A stretch of DNA of 64,000 nucleotides. Source: Nereida ignava. Its GTDB lineage: Bacteria; Pseudomonadota; Alphaproteobacteria; Rhodobacterales; Rhodobacteraceae. The DNA is taken from the NCBI RefSeq assembly GCF_001049735.1, contig NZ_CVPC01000003.1, positions 267,414 to 331,413 on the forward strand, written 5' to 3'. The translations under genes were made by a program, and so were the position numbers. How positions within the stretch are numbered: the stretch's first letter is position 1; every line of letters begins with the position of its first letter. Shown one piece after another: positions 8,204 through 17,954 of the stretch. The notes under the pieces were generated by a model, which saw only the letters and a list, made by a program, of their open reading frames with translations, did no database searches and was not told the origin of the DNA.

Positions 8204-9448
8204 ATGAAGAAATATTCTGCCTTCGCAATCGCGAAAGAGGCTTTGACATATCACAAAGGGTGGGGCCGTGCGTGGGCAAAACCTGCGCCCAAAAGCCATT
8301 ATGATGTGATCATTGTTGGTGCTGGTGGTCATGGATTGGCCACTGCGTATTACTTGGGCCGCAACTTTGGCATCACAAACGTAGCGATTATCGAGAAAGG
8401 TTGGCTGGGTGGCGGTAATACCGGCCGCAACACGACGATTATCCGATCAAACTACCTGCAAGACCCATCTGCTGCGATTTATGAAAAAGCGCGCAGCCTG
8501 TACGAGACCTTGTCGCAGGATCTGAACTACAATATTATGTTTAGCCCGCGCGGTGTGATCATGCTGGCGCAGACCCATCACGAGGTGCGCGGCTATAAAC
8601 GCACGGCCCATGCCAATGCGTTGCAGGGCGTCACGACAGAATGGATCGAGCCTAAGCGCGTCAAAGAACTGGTGCCGATCATTAACTTGCATGGCCCCCG
8701 ATACCCTGTTCTGGGTGGCCTGTGGCAAGCGCGTGGCGGTACGGCCCGTCACGATGCGGTTGCGTGGGGCTATGCCCGCGCGTGTTCCGACATGGGTATG
8801 GACATTATTCAGCAAACCGAAGTGACAGCGGTGAAACGTTCGGGCGGGAAAGTGACAGGCGTTTCTACGACGCAAGGGGATATCAGCTGCAACAAGCTTG
8901 GTGTTGTCGTTGCAGGACATTCCGGTGTGCTTGCGGATATGGCGGGCTTCCGTTTGCCTATTGAATCTGTGCCGCTGCAGGCTTTGGTGTCAGAGCCGAT
9001 TAAGCCATGCATGGACGTGGTTGTGATGGCCAACACGGTCCACGGTTACATGAGCCAATCCGACAAAGGTGAGATGGTCATCGGTGGTGGTACAGACAGC
9101 CATAACGCCTACACACAGCGTGGTTCTTTCCATCATGTTGAAGAAACTGTGCGCGCGCTTTGTGAGACATTCCCAATGATCTCGCGTCTAAAGATGCTGC
9201 GCCAGTGGGGCGGGATCGTTGATGTAACGGGAGACCGTTCGCCTATTTTGTCCAAGACGCCAGTTGAAGGTATGTTCATCAACTGCGGTTGGGGGACAGG
9301 CGGGTTCAAGGCAATTCCGGGATCTGGCTGGGGTATGGCAGAGTTGATCGCCAAAGGACATTCACCTTTGACTGATCAGTTCGGCTTAGACCGTTTCCGC
9401 GAAGGCCGCTTCATCGACGAAAGTGTTGCCGCAGGGGTGGCGCACTGA
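8204..9448 (+). CDS. soxB: Sarcosine oxidase, beta subunit
   Basis: A 414-residue flavoprotein subunit of heterotetrameric sarcosine oxidase, which demethylates sarcosine to glycine with formation of 5,10-methylene-THF and H2O2. The FAD-binding dinucleotide motif is at DVIIVGAGGHGLATAYYLG (about 32-50), and the DAO-type fold continues to NCGWGTGGFKAIPGSG near 360. Family members carry both FAD and covalently bound FMN. It is the first gene of soxB-D-A-G. A glyA gene, often next to sox genes in this group, is not seen; the 193 bases upstream hold nothing I can name. Confidence 0.95.
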   Translation: MKKYSAFAIAKEALTYHKGWGRAWAKPAPKSHYDVIIVGAGGHGLATAYYLGRNFGITNVAIIEKGWLGGGNTGRNTTIIRSNYLQDPSAAIYEKARSLYETLSQDLNYNIMFSPRGVIMLAQTHHEVRGYKRTAHANALQGVTTEWIEPKRVKELVPIINLHGPRYPVLGGLWQARGGTARHDAVAWGYARACSDMGMDIIQQTEVTAVKRSGGKVTGVSTTQGDISCNKLGVVVAGHSGVLADMAGFRLPIESVPLQALVSEPIKPCMDVVVMANTVHGYMSQSDKGEMVIGGGTDSHNAYTQRGSFHHVEETVRALCETFPMISRLKMLRQWGGIVDVTGDRSPILSKTPVEGMFINCGWGTGGFKAIPGSGWGMAELIAKGHSPLTDQFGLDRFREGRFIDESVAAGVAH

Positions 9449-9459
9449 TGCGGATGATG

Positions 9460-9651
9460 TCAGGTCTTTTTGTCGTCGCGTTCGGCTTTTGCGGCAGCGC
9501 TGCCAAAAGCAATCAAGTCGCTCACGTCAACCTCGCGCCCGCCTCTGGCGGCTTTGCGGCGCTTGATAGCGGCCTGTTCGCGCAAAAACATGATAACGGC
9601 AAAAGCAACAACTGCTGCGCCGATACACAGCAAAATAGTGGTCTGATCCAA
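9460..9651 (-). CDS. Small single-helix membrane protein, antisense between soxB and soxD
   Basis: A 63-residue protein on the opposite strand to the sox genes. It opens with TTG, but AAAGGAG lies seven bases upstream, which is a strong ribosome site and decides the start. The N-terminal 20 residues (TTILLCIGAAVVAFAVIMFL) form one membrane helix. It is followed by a basic stretch (IKRRKAARGGR), giving an N-out/C-in prediction, and a charged tail ending AERDDKKT. No family is recognised. It sits exactly in the soxB-soxD gap, 12 bases from the soxB stop. Confidence 0.65.
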   Translation of the reverse strand: MDQTTILLCIGAAVVAFAVIMFLREQAAIKRRKAARGGREVDVSDLIAFGSAAAKAERDDKKT

Positions 9652-9746
9652 GAGTTCACTCCTTTCGTGGTGCGTGTACTGAACGCCCTTGTTTCAAGCC
9701 TAACAGTAAACCCCATCGATTTCGCCCTAAATAACGGAGCTGCCCG

Positions 9747-10076
9747 ATGCTGATCCTTACATGCCCATATTGCAGCGTCGCCGCAGATGAAACAGAGTTG
9801 TCCGCTGGCGGCGAAGCGCACGTTAAACGTGAAACTGTTGGCGCAGATGACGCGGCGTTTGAACAGTATTTGTTCCAGCGCGAAAATCCCAAAGGCATCC
9901 ATTTTGAGCGCTGGCGTCACGCAGCCGGTTGCGGCAAGTGGTTCCACGCGGCGCGCTGCACAAATACGCTTGAAGTGTTTGGCACTTACAGCGCGCAAAC
10001 GCTTGAGCCTCCGAAAAACATTACTGACGCGATTAGCGCCGCCCGGCCGGGTTGGACATGGAGAAACTTTTCATGA
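9747..10076 (+). CDS. soxD: Sarcosine oxidase, delta subunit
   Basis: A 109-residue zinc-binding subunit. The ligand pattern is visible: Cys6 and Cys9 in TCPYCS, His58 in WRHAAG, and Cys62, His67 and Cys71 in the C-terminal half. The stop overlaps the soxA start as ATGA, so translation of the two is coupled. The structural role within the heterotetramer is known from the family. Confidence 0.95.
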   Translation: MLILTCPYCSVAADETELSAGGEAHVKRETVGADDAAFEQYLFQRENPKGIHFERWRHAAGCGKWFHAARCTNTLEVFGTYSAQTLEPPKNITDAISAARPGWTWRNFS

Positions 10077-13000
10077 GCACACGTTTGGCAAATGGCGGCC
10101 GTCTGATTGACCGAAACGCCAAAGTAGATTTCACACTTAACGGCAAACGCCTGAGCGGTTTTGCAGGTGACACTTTGGCTTCTGCCCTTTTGGGGGAAGA
10201 TCAGATGTTGATGGGCCGGTCTTTCAAGTATCACCGTCCACGTGGTGTAGTTGCCTCAGGTGCGGAAGAGCCGAACGCGTTGATGAATTTGGGCGAGGGC
10301 AATACGTTCGAACCCAACGCGCGCGCCACAACCACACCGCTATTCGGGGGCCTGAAGGCCGCTAGCCAAAACCACTGGCCCAGCCTTGAATTTGATGTCG
10401 GTGCCATCAACAAGCATTTGTCGCGTTTTCTGCCTGCGGGTTTTTATTACAAGATGTTCATTCACCCGCGGCCTTTGTGGAAGCATGTCTACGAGCCGTT
10501 TATTCGTCGTTCTGCGGGGCTTGGCCGCGCACCTGAAGCTGAAGCGCGTGATCCCGATACCTATGAGCATTTTTACCATCACACGGATGTTTTGATCATT
10601 GGGGGCGGCACGGCGGGTTTGAGTGCTGCTCTTACTGCGGGGCGTGCCGGTCTTGATGTGACCTTGATGGAACAAAACGCCGAGTGGGGCGGCCGCGCAC
10701 CTGTTGACGCAACCTGTGGTGGGCCGTCTGAAATTGACGGTGTTTCCGTTGACGAGTGGATCAATAACGCCATTCAAGCCCTAGAAAAGATGAAGAATGT
10801 CACTCTGCGGACCCGTACAATGGGCGCGGGGGTGTATGATCACGGGTATGTGCTTTGCTATGAGCGTCTGCGGGATCACGCGCCGGAACTGGATGGTCCG
10901 CGTCACCGTTTGTGGAAAGTCCGCGCGCAGCAGATCATCACAGCAACCGGTGCGATTGAACGGCCTTTGTCTTTTGCTGGCAACGATATTCCGGGAGTTA
11001 TGTTGGCGTCCGCGGTGCGCGATTATGCTGTGAATTATGGCGTCAGTGCGGGCGACCGTACGGTTGTTGTGACCAACAATGACGATGCGTACCGTACGGC
11101 GATTGCCATGGTTCAGGCGGGCTTGTCCGTGCCTGCCATTGTTGATGCGCGCACGATGGCCGATCAGGGGCTGGTGTCCCAAGCCCGCGCTTTGGGCATT
11201 GAAGTAAAGCAGGGCATGGGCATCGCCAAAGTCAAAGGCACCAAACGTGTGACCGGTGTCGCGCTTTGTTTGCAAGCAGGCGAAGGTGCCGTCCTTGAGG
11301 AAATCAAATGTGATGTGGTTGCAATGTCAGGCGGCTGGAGCCCCGTTGTGCATATGTGGTCACATTGCGGTGGGAAGCTGACGTGGGATGAGGACGGGCA
11401 GTTTTTCCGCCCTGATCCAGATCGCGCGCCAACAAGCCACGACGGCAAAGCGTTTGTAAGTGTTGCTGGTGCTGCGAACGGACATATGATGCTGGGCGCA
11501 GGCCTTGCTGACGGTGCAAGCTGTGCAGCCAAAGTCGTTGCTGCGTGCGGCAAAAAGGTGAAGGCCAAAGATCCTGTTCCGTCTGCAACTGACGTGACTG
11601 AGGCGCCGATGGCACCGGTATGGATTATGCCCCAAGGCGCGAATATCTCGCTGCGTGCGAAGATGTGGTTGGACTATCAGAACGACGTGAAAGTGAGCGA
11701 TGTTCAGCTGGCTGCCCAAGAAGGCTATGAGAGTGTTGAGCACACCAAGCGCTACACCACGCTTGGCATGGCTACAGATCAGGGTAAGCTCAGCAATATC
11801 AACGGTCTGGCGGTTCTTTCGGGTGCGCTTAATGCGCCAATTCCGGCTGTCGGCACCACCACATTCCGTCCGCCTTACACGCCAATTTCTATGGGATCGA
11901 TCGCAGGTGAGGCGAAGGGTGATATTTTCCAACCCATGCGCCGAAGCCCGCTTCACGATTGGCATGACGACAACGGCGTATACTGGGAGCCAGTGGGTCA
12001 TTGGCGCCGTCCATATTGCTACACGCGTGATGGCGAGAGCCACGCAGATGCAGTTAACCGCGAAGTGAAAAACACGCGTGAAAACCTTGGTCTGCTGGAT
12101 GCCTCAACTTTGGGTAAGATCATTGTCAAAGGCCCAGATGCGGGTCGTTTCCTCGACATGCTCTACACGAACATGATGTCGAACCTGAAAGTTGGCCGCT
12201 GCCGCTATGGTTTGATGTGCTCAGAGAACGGCTTTTTGATGGATGACGGTGTTGTTGCCCGCATCGATGAGGACACGTGGCTGTGCCACACCACATCCGG
12301 TGGGGCGGATCACATTCATCAACACATGGAAGAGTGGCTTCAAACCGAATGGTGGGACTTGAAAGTCTACGTTGCCAACGTGACTGAGCAATATGGTCAG
12401 ATCGCTGTTGTTGGCCCGAACGCACGCAAAGTTCTCGAAACCCTTGGTGGGATGGACGTGAGCCAAGACGCGCTGTCATTTATGGGATGGGCTGATGGTA
12501 CGCTTGCGGGTATTGATGTGCGCATTTTCCGCATCAGTTTCTCGGGTGAGTTGTCCTACGAGATTGCCGTGAAGGCAGGCCAAGCCCGCGCCCTTTGGGA
12601 CGCAATCTATAAAGCGGGCCAAGGCTTTGGGGTGATGCCCTACGGTACTGAAACCCTTCACGTTCTTCGTGCCGAAAAAGGCTTCATCATGATCGGTGAC
12701 GAGACTGATGGCACGGTCATTCCGCAGGACCTGAACCTGCAATGGGCGCTGTCGAAGAAAAAAGAAGACTACCTTGGCAAGCGCGCACATGAGCGTAGCT
12801 TTATGGCCGATCCTGCCCGCTGGAAACTGGTCGGTTTGCTGACTACGGACCGCAGCGTGATCCCTGATGGGGCGTATGCGGTTGCAGACGGGGTCAATGA
12901 TAACGGTCAGCGCAACACTCAAGGACGCATCACATCAAGCTACTACTCCGCCACAATGGAGCGGGGTATTGCCATGGCGTTGGTTAAGGACGGTCCGGAC

Positions 13001-13108
13001 CGCATGGGCGAAGTGTTGACCTTCCCCAAGACGGACGGAACCGAAGTGCGTGCGGAAATCGTTGATCCTGTATTTTACGATAAAGAGGGGGCTAAGCAAA
13101 ATGTCTAA
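10073..13108 (+). CDS. soxA: Sarcosine oxidase, alpha subunit
   Basis: A 1011-residue subunit carrying NAD+ binding and the folate-dependent half-reaction. Order of domains: an N-terminal ferredoxin-like/2Fe-2S-fold region (residues 1-90, LNGKRLSGFAGDTLASALL), a pyridine-nucleotide oxidoreductase domain with VLIIGGGTAGLSAALTAGRAG (about 170-190), and a C-terminal aminomethyltransferase (GcvT-like) half from about residue 620. The start at 10073 overlaps soxD by four bases and is preceded by GGAG at nine bases; an ATG at 10052 lacks a good site. The 3' end overlaps soxG by eight bases. Confidence 0.95.
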   Translation: MSTRLANGGRLIDRNAKVDFTLNGKRLSGFAGDTLASALLGEDQMLMGRSFKYHRPRGVVASGAEEPNALMNLGEGNTFEPNARATTTPLFGGLKAASQNHWPSLEFDVGAINKHLSRFLPAGFYYKMFIHPRPLWKHVYEPFIRRSAGLGRAPEAEARDPDTYEHFYHHTDVLIIGGGTAGLSAALTAGRAGLDVTLMEQNAEWGGRAPVDATCGGPSEIDGVSVDEWINNAIQALEKMKNVTLRTRTMGAGVYDHGYVLCYERLRDHAPELDGPRHRLWKVRAQQIITATGAIERPLSFAGNDIPGVMLASAVRDYAVNYGVSAGDRTVVVTNNDDAYRTAIAMVQAGLSVPAIVDARTMADQGLVSQARALGIEVKQGMGIAKVKGTKRVTGVALCLQAGEGAVLEEIKCDVVAMSGGWSPVVHMWSHCGGKLTWDEDGQFFRPDPDRAPTSHDGKAFVSVAGAANGHMMLGAGLADGASCAAKVVAACGKKVKAKDPVPSATDVTEAPMAPVWIMPQGANISLRAKMWLDYQNDVKVSDVQLAAQEGYESVEHTKRYTTLGMATDQGKLSNINGLAVLSGALNAPIPAVGTTTFRPPYTPISMGSIAGEAKGDIFQPMRRSPLHDWHDDNGVYWEPVGHWRRPYCYTRDGESHADAVNREVKNTRENLGLLDASTLGKIIVKGPDAGRFLDMLYTNMMSNLKVGRCRYGLMCSENGFLMDDGVVARIDEDTWLCHTTSGGADHIHQHMEEWLQTEWWDLKVYVANVTEQYGQIAVVGPNARKVLETLGGMDVSQDALSFMGWADGTLAGIDVRIFRISFSGELSYEIAVKAGQARALWDAIYKAGQGFGVMPYGTETLHVLRAEKGFIMIGDETDGTVIPQDLNLQWALSKKKEDYLGKRAHERSFMADPARWKLVGLLTTDRSVIPDGAYAVADGVNDNGQRNTQGRITSSYYSATMERGIAMALVKDGPDRMGEVLTFPKTDGTEVRAEIVDPVFYDKEGAKQNV

Positions 13109-13667
13109 GGCGATCTCGGCCCTGAACGGGCAACGTTTTGAAGGGGCGGTTACGGTCAAAGACCTTGGCCCGCGCGGCATGATTACACTGCGCGGCGATC
13201 TTTCATCTGCCGCTGTGAAAAAAGCGGCAACAAGTGTTAGTGGCGCAGAAATGCCCCAAGCCGGCATGTGCACGATTGCGAAAGATCAAGGCATCGCTTG
13301 GATGTCGCCTGACGAATTGCTGGTGGTTCTGCCCTATGCGGATGTGGATGGTGCGATCGCGAAGATGGGCAAAACGCTAAAAGATACGCACCACTTGTTG
13401 GCGGACGTTAGTGACGCGCGCAGCATTATTCGCGTACAAGGCACCGGCGTGAGAGACGTTATTGCGAAATTGAGCCCCGCTGATATGCGCCCAAGCAGTT
13501 TTGCTGTTGGCACGATGCGCCGGACGCGGATGGCCCAAGTTGCTGCTGCTTTTTGGATGCGGGATGCGCGGACAATCGACGTGATCTGCTTCCGCTCTGT
13601 GTCCGAGTACGTCTTTGGTATCTTGAGCGCTGCCGCAGCCGAAGGTGCAGAGGTTTATCCAAAGTAG
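13101..13667 (+). CDS. soxG: Sarcosine oxidase, gamma subunit
   Basis: A 188-residue subunit related to the GcvT C-terminal fold, completing soxB-D-A-G. The ATG at 13101 lies inside the last codons of soxA (8-base overlap) after AGAGGGG. The sequence includes DVSDARSIIRVQG and a C-terminal DARTIDVICFRSVSEYVFG. A short hairpin at 13703-13722 follows, but without a T-run. Confidence 0.92.
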   Translation: MSKAISALNGQRFEGAVTVKDLGPRGMITLRGDLSSAAVKKAATSVSGAEMPQAGMCTIAKDQGIAWMSPDELLVVLPYADVDGAIAKMGKTLKDTHHLLADVSDARSIIRVQGTGVRDVIAKLSPADMRPSSFAVGTMRRTRMAQVAAAFWMRDARTIDVICFRSVSEYVFGILSAAAAEGAEVYPK

Positions 13668-13785
13668 TCTGCGCACAAAAATAAGCGGCTCGCATTTGAA
13701 CGCGCCCCTTGACGTAGGGGCGGTGTCGCCTCATTTCATGCGGTAGCGAACCGTAATATCAATTGACGAGAGAGGAGCCTCACAG

Positions 13786-14385
13786 ATGGCTTTTGAACTT
13801 CCTGATCTTCCCTATGCACATGATGCGCTTGCTGCGCACGGTATGTCTGCAGAGACGCTTGAGTACCACCACGACCTGCACCACAAGGCTTACGTGGACA
13901 ATGGCAACAAATTGATTGCCGGCACCGAGTGGGACGGCAAATCTATGGAAGAGATCATCGTCGGCACATATGATGCGACTTCTGTTGCCCAAAACGGCAT
14001 CTTCAACAACATTAGTCAGCTTTGGAACCACAACCAGTTTTGGGAGATGATGGGCCCGAATGCGTCTGCAATGCCGTCCGAGCTTGAAAAAGCGCTTGTG
14101 GAGAGCTTTGGTTCAGTCGACGAGTTCAAATCCCAATTCAGCGCTGCTGGCGCAGGCCAATTTGGTTCTGGTTGGGCATGGTTGGTGAAAGACACCGACG
14201 GTGCGTTGAAAGTGACCAAGACAGAAAACGGAGTGAACCCGCTTTGCTTCGGTCAAACTGCGTTGCTTGGTTGTGATGTATGGGAGCACAGCTACTACAT
14301 CGATTTCCGCAATAAGCGTCCTGCGTATCTGACCAACTTCCTTGATAACTTGGTCAACTGGGAGAACGTCGCTTCACGCATGTGA
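13786..14385 (+). CDS. sodB: Superoxide dismutase, Fe/Mn family (Fe-type)
   Basis: A 199-residue cytoplasmic enzyme that dismutates superoxide. Metal ligands are in YHHDLHHKAYVDN (first His, about residue 27), NHNQFWEMM (second His) and DVWEHSYY (Asp and His near the C-terminus). AGAGQFGSGWAWLV is typical of iron enzymes. A ribosome site (GAGAGGAG) precedes the ATG. It stands alone, with a strong terminator after it. Confidence 0.95.
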   Translation: MAFELPDLPYAHDALAAHGMSAETLEYHHDLHHKAYVDNGNKLIAGTEWDGKSMEEIIVGTYDATSVAQNGIFNNISQLWNHNQFWEMMGPNASAMPSELEKALVESFGSVDEFKSQFSAAGAGQFGSGWAWLVKDTDGALKVTKTENGVNPLCFGQTALLGCDVWEHSYYIDFRNKRPAYLTNFLDNLVNWENVASRM

Positions 14386-14411
14386 TAGCGCACTTGTTTT
14401 TTGAATAATTG

Positions 14412-14446
14412 AGCCGCCGCCTGAGGATATCAGCGGCGGCTTTTTT
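14412..14446 (+). terminator. Rho-independent terminator of sodB
   Basis: GCCGCCGC at 14413-14420 pairs with GCGGCGGC at 14433-14440 and is followed directly by six T. It begins 27 bases after the sodB stop. Confidence 0.9.
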
Positions 14447-14485
14447 CATTTGACCCGCCGCTGGAATGGGCGCACTGCATGCGTC

Positions 14486-15361
14486 ATGAATGAAAGTTTC
14501 AAAGGTGTTGCGGCCATGATTGCCGCCTGTGTCGTGTGGGGGCTGTCGCCGCTTTTCTACGCACAGTTCAGCGATATCCCGACCATTGATATTTTGGCGC
14601 ACCGGACTCTTTGGTCGCTTTTGTTGTTCGCGGGCGTTTTGATGTTTCAGCGCCGCTTGTCACAAATCCCCAAGGCTCTTTCGACCCCGAAGAACATCGC
14701 GATCATTACGACTGCGTCGGTGATGATTGCAATTAATTGGGGCCTGTTCATATGGGCGACAAAAGTGGGGCGTGTTACTGAAACATCGCTTGGATATTAC
14801 ATCTTCCCGCTTGTGGCGGTTGTTTTGGGCATGTTGGCTTTTGGTGAAAAGTTGAGCCGCGCCCAAGCCCTTGCGGTTGGCCTTGCAGTGGTTGCAGTAA
14901 GCGTGCTGGCCATTGGGACACAAACCCCACCGTGGATTGCTTTGGCTTTGGCTGTGACCTTCGGGATTTACGGATTAATCAAAAAGCGGCTTGAGGCAGG
15001 TCCTGTTGTTTCCGTGGCGTGCGAAGTGCTGTTATTTGCGCCGCTCGCTGCTATATGGTTGATCTGGTTTGGTGATCTGACGGTTTTTGGCAATCTTGCG
15101 GAGCTGCTCTTTTTGGCGCTTTGCGGGCCTATGACAGCCATTCCACTGATGTTTTTCTCATATGCGACCAAGCGTGTTCGTCTTGGAACAGTTGGCTTGG
15201 TCCAATACTTGAACCCCACATTGCAGTTCGTCTGCGCGGTTTTGATTTTCAAAGAACCGTTTGGTGTCTGGCACGCGGTTGCGTTCGGCCTCATTTGGAC
15301 CGCTCTTGCGCTGTACTCGGCCGCATCGTTGCCCAAAAGTCGCGCTCACCGCGCGGCGTAG
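14486..15361 (+). CDS. rarD: RarD-type EamA/DMT-family transporter
   Basis: A 291-residue inner-membrane protein with ten predicted helices in two EamA repeats. The sequence after the first helix (CVVWGLSPLFYAQFSDIPTIDILAHRTLWS) is characteristic of RarD. The frame can be extended to a TTG at 14450, but that would overlap the sodB terminator, so the ATG at 14486 is preferred. The transported compound is unknown. Confidence 0.85.
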   Translation: MNESFKGVAAMIAACVVWGLSPLFYAQFSDIPTIDILAHRTLWSLLLFAGVLMFQRRLSQIPKALSTPKNIAIITTASVMIAINWGLFIWATKVGRVTETSLGYYIFPLVAVVLGMLAFGEKLSRAQALAVGLAVVAVSVLAIGTQTPPWIALALAVTFGIYGLIKKRLEAGPVVSVACEVLLFAPLAAIWLIWFGDLTVFGNLAELLFLALCGPMTAIPLMFFSYATKRVRLGTVGLVQYLNPTLQFVCAVLIFKEPFGVWHAVAFGLIWTALALYSAASLPKSRAHRAA

Positions 15362-15447
15362 TTGGGTTTTGACCCAATATGTAGGGTAGGCTAAGAAGAT
15401 GTGGCACACACTGCGTTGGGTGCTACAGGACAACGAAGAGGGCTGTC

Positions 15448-16560
15448 ATGGCTGGAACTGCATTGAACACTTTAGAGAAAGTCGCGATTGCTGGTGTGAG
15501 CATTGTGACTGTTGGGGTGCTATACGCGTTCTATCCTGGTGGTCTGAACGAACCGCTTAGCAAGATTGCAGCGCAGCCACAGACCGCTGTGGAACAGCCG
15601 GAAACAGCTGTGAGCGCCGAAGTGGCAGATGCCCCAGCTGAGACGGTTGTGACACCCGCACCAGCTGTTGAAGCCCCGGAAATTGTCGTGATTGAGCCTG
15701 CCTCACCAGAAGTTGCCCCTGCAGCCACGCCGCTGCGGGTTGGGTTCAGAGTTGATCCCGAAGGTATGGCGTTAATCGCTGGCACGGGGCAGGCGGGCAG
15801 TACGTTGGCCGTTATGCTGGACGGTGCGGAAGTCACACGCGGTTCAATCGACGCGTTTGGCAACTTTGCGATTTTTGCGGATATTCCACCGTCTGAGGAT
15901 GACCGCGTTCTGAGTGTGATGAGCGACCCCGATGGCGCGCAGACCGAAGACCCAAACCGTTTCATCATTGCCGGCGTTGTTGTCGCGCCCCAAAGCGATG
16001 GCGACAGTATAGATGAGCAAGTCAGCGAGGACCCAGTGGTGATCGCCGCACAAGAAGACACAGTGAAAGTTATTCAAGGCCCAAGCACACAGAACGCACC
16101 TGCGCCCTCAACAGTGCTTGTGGATAGTATTGGCTATGACAGCACTGGCGAAGTGCAACTTGCGGGTCGTGCGCCTAACGATGGAAATGTGCGGATTTAC
16201 ATAGACGGTGCTATTGTAAGCGATGCGCCTGTTGCAGACGGTGCATGGGGTAGTGATCTGCCCAATGTTGATCCGGGAACTTACACTTTGCGCATCGATG
16301 AGGTCAGCGCAGATGGAGACGTCACAAGCCGCGTAGAGTTACCATTTAAGCGTGAAACACCAGAAGTTTTGGCCGAAGTAGCGCAAAATCAAGCGAGCTT
16401 TACAAGTAAGACAGTACAGCCCGGAGCCACACTTTGGGCCATCGCCGAAGAGAGGTATGGCAATGGTGTTTTCTACCTGAAGGTGTTTGAGGCCAATCGT
16501 GCTGCAATTGACGATCCGGACCTCATCTATCCTGGGCAGGTATTCACAATCCCCGAGTAG
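15448..16560 (+). CDS. LysM domain protein with N-terminal membrane anchor
   Basis: A 370-residue envelope protein. Residues about 12-30 (VAIAGVSIVTVGVLYAFYP) form a membrane anchor. They are followed by a Pro/Ala/Glu-rich linker (about 40-90), two Ig-like or carboxypeptidase-regulatory-like segments (about 92-175 and 225-300), and a C-terminal LysM domain (QPGATLWAIAEERYGNG ... IYPGQVFTIPE) that binds peptidoglycan. GAGGGCTGTC precedes the ATG. The architecture is common in this group; the specific role is not known. Confidence 0.85.
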   Translation: MAGTALNTLEKVAIAGVSIVTVGVLYAFYPGGLNEPLSKIAAQPQTAVEQPETAVSAEVADAPAETVVTPAPAVEAPEIVVIEPASPEVAPAATPLRVGFRVDPEGMALIAGTGQAGSTLAVMLDGAEVTRGSIDAFGNFAIFADIPPSEDDRVLSVMSDPDGAQTEDPNRFIIAGVVVAPQSDGDSIDEQVSEDPVVIAAQEDTVKVIQGPSTQNAPAPSTVLVDSIGYDSTGEVQLAGRAPNDGNVRIYIDGAIVSDAPVADGAWGSDLPNVDPGTYTLRIDEVSADGDVTSRVELPFKRETPEVLAEVAQNQASFTSKTVQPGATLWAIAEERYGNGVFYLKVFEANRAAIDDPDLIYPGQVFTIPE

Positions 16561-16589
16561 CTTAGAGGCTGCTTAGATTTTGATCTAAG

Positions 16590-16626
16590 GCCTCCGGCGG
16601 GGATATTTGTGAACAAAAGAAGTGGG
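16590..16626. repeat. Dispersed intergenic 3'-end element, copy 2
   Basis: GCCTCCGGCGGGGATATTTG followed by TGAACAAAAGAAGTGGG, matching 6013-6050 at nearly every position. It lies between the converging ends of the LysM gene and tyrS. TTTGTGAACAAA inside it is a perfect short palindrome. Confidence 0.65.
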
Positions 16627-16627
16627 C

Positions 16628-17878
16628 TTATCCAAGCTTGATTAGCGCATGGCGTTTTTTACCGGCACTTAGTTTGATGGGGTTTGCAAGTGCCGTTCCA
16701 TCAATCATCATGCCTGCATCTTCAAGTGGTGCATCGTCAATCTTTGCGCCACCTTCTGAGATAAGGCGTTTTGCGTCTTTGCCAGATTTTGCAAGTCCAG
16801 ATTTTACGATCAGTTGGACGATACTGATGCCTTCTGCCACGTCCGCTGCGCTGATTGTAAGGGTAGGAAGATCATCCCCGACGCCACCCTTTTCAAAGAC
16901 CTCACGCGCAGTTGCCTCTGCCGCCGCGGCAGCTTCTGCGCCGTGAAGTAGGGTGGTGACTTCGTTGGCAAGGATTACTTTTGCCTCGTTGATTTCTGAC
17001 CCTTGCAAAGCACCAAGACGCTCGCATTCAGCTACGGGAAGTTCGGTATAAAGCTTGAGGAACCGTCCAGTATCTGCGTCTGTTGTGTTGCGCCAGAACT
17101 GCCAGAAAAGGTAGGGGCTGAGCATATCTGCGTTTAGCCACACGGCACCATCTTGGCTTTTGCCCATCTTTTTGCCGTCCGAAGTGGTCAGCAGTGGCGA
17201 GGTCAGGCCGTAAACTTCCTTGTCGATCACGCGGCGTGTTAAATCGATTCCGTTGACAATATTGCCCCATTGATCTGAGCCACCCATTTGAAGCGTACAG
17301 CCATAGCGGCGGTTCAGTTCCATGAAGTCATAGGCCTGCAAGATCATGTAATTGAACTCGAGGAACGACAGGCTTTGCTCGCGGTCAAGACGGGATTTGA
17401 CGGACTCAAAGGACAGCATGCGGTTCACTGAAAAGTGGCGACCGATGTCACGCAAAAATTCCAAGTAGTTTAGGGTATCAAGCCATTCCGCGTTGTTCAG
17501 CATCAGCGCGTCTGTGTCGCCATCACCGTAATCAAGATATCGGGCGAATACTTTTTGCATGCCTGCAATATTTGCATCGATCTGTTCAGGTCCCAAAAGT
17601 GGGCGCTCGTCTGAACGGAATGACGGATCCCCGACTTTGGTCGTGCCGCCACCCATAAGGGTGATCGGTTTGTGCCCCGTTTTTTGAAGCCAGCGCAGCA
17701 TCATCACATTGAGCAAATGCCCCACGTGAAGTGACGACGCAGTCGCATCATAGCCGATATAGGCTGGAACAATCCCGTTGCTCAGCGCCTCGTCCAGCCC
17801 TTGATAATCGGTGCAATCGGCCAGATAGCCGCGCTCCATCATAATGGCGATGAACTCCGATTTTGGGTGGTATGTCAT
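16628..17878 (-). CDS. tyrS: Tyrosyl-tRNA synthetase
   Basis: A 416-residue class I aminoacyl-tRNA synthetase. [18 protein letters not shown] holds the HIGH-type motif, [14 protein letters not shown] the tyrosine/ATP pocket, and KKMGKSQ the KMSKS motif (Gly variant). A C-terminal S4-type RNA-binding domain starts near residue 345 ([20 protein letters not shown]). The ATG at 17878 is chosen because GAAGGAAG precedes it; upstream extension of the frame has no site and no family match. Divergent from anmK. Confidence 0.96.
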   Translation of the reverse strand: MTYHPKSEFIAIMMERGYLADCTDYQGLDEALSNGIVPAYIGYDATASSLHVGHLLNVMMLRWLQKTGHKPITLMGGGTTKVGDPSFRSDERPLLGPEQIDANIAGMQKVFARYLDYGDGDTDALMLNNAEWLDTLNYLEFLRDIGRHFSVNRMLSFESVKSRLDREQSLSFLEFNYMILQAYDFMELNRRYGCTLQMGGSDQWGNIVNGIDLTRRVIDKEVYGLTSPLLTTSDGKKMGKSQDGAVWLNADMLSPYLFWQFWRNTTDADTGRFLKLYTELPVAECERLGALQGSEINEAKVILANEVTTLLHGAEAAAAAEATAREVFEKGGVGDDLPTLTISAADVAEGISIVQLIVKSGLAKSGKDAKRLISEGGAKIDDAPLEDAGMMIDGTALANPIKLSAGKKRHALIKLG

Positions 17879-17954
17879 GGCGCTTCCTTCACGTATTTTC
17901 AAACCGTATAAGGGGGGAACGCCACGGCGGTAAAGGGGCTGAGGGGCACACAGT

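Noticed and set aside
9448..9753. A 101-codon plus-strand frame between soxB and soxD
   Set aside because: It overlaps the soxB stop without a ribosome site and has no coherent protein features. The minus-strand frame in the same place has a strong ribosome site and a membrane helix, and the two are unlikely to be both real.
13703..13722. CGCCCC/GGGGCG hairpin after soxG
   Set aside because: The stem is short and no T-run follows, so it is not supported as a terminator.
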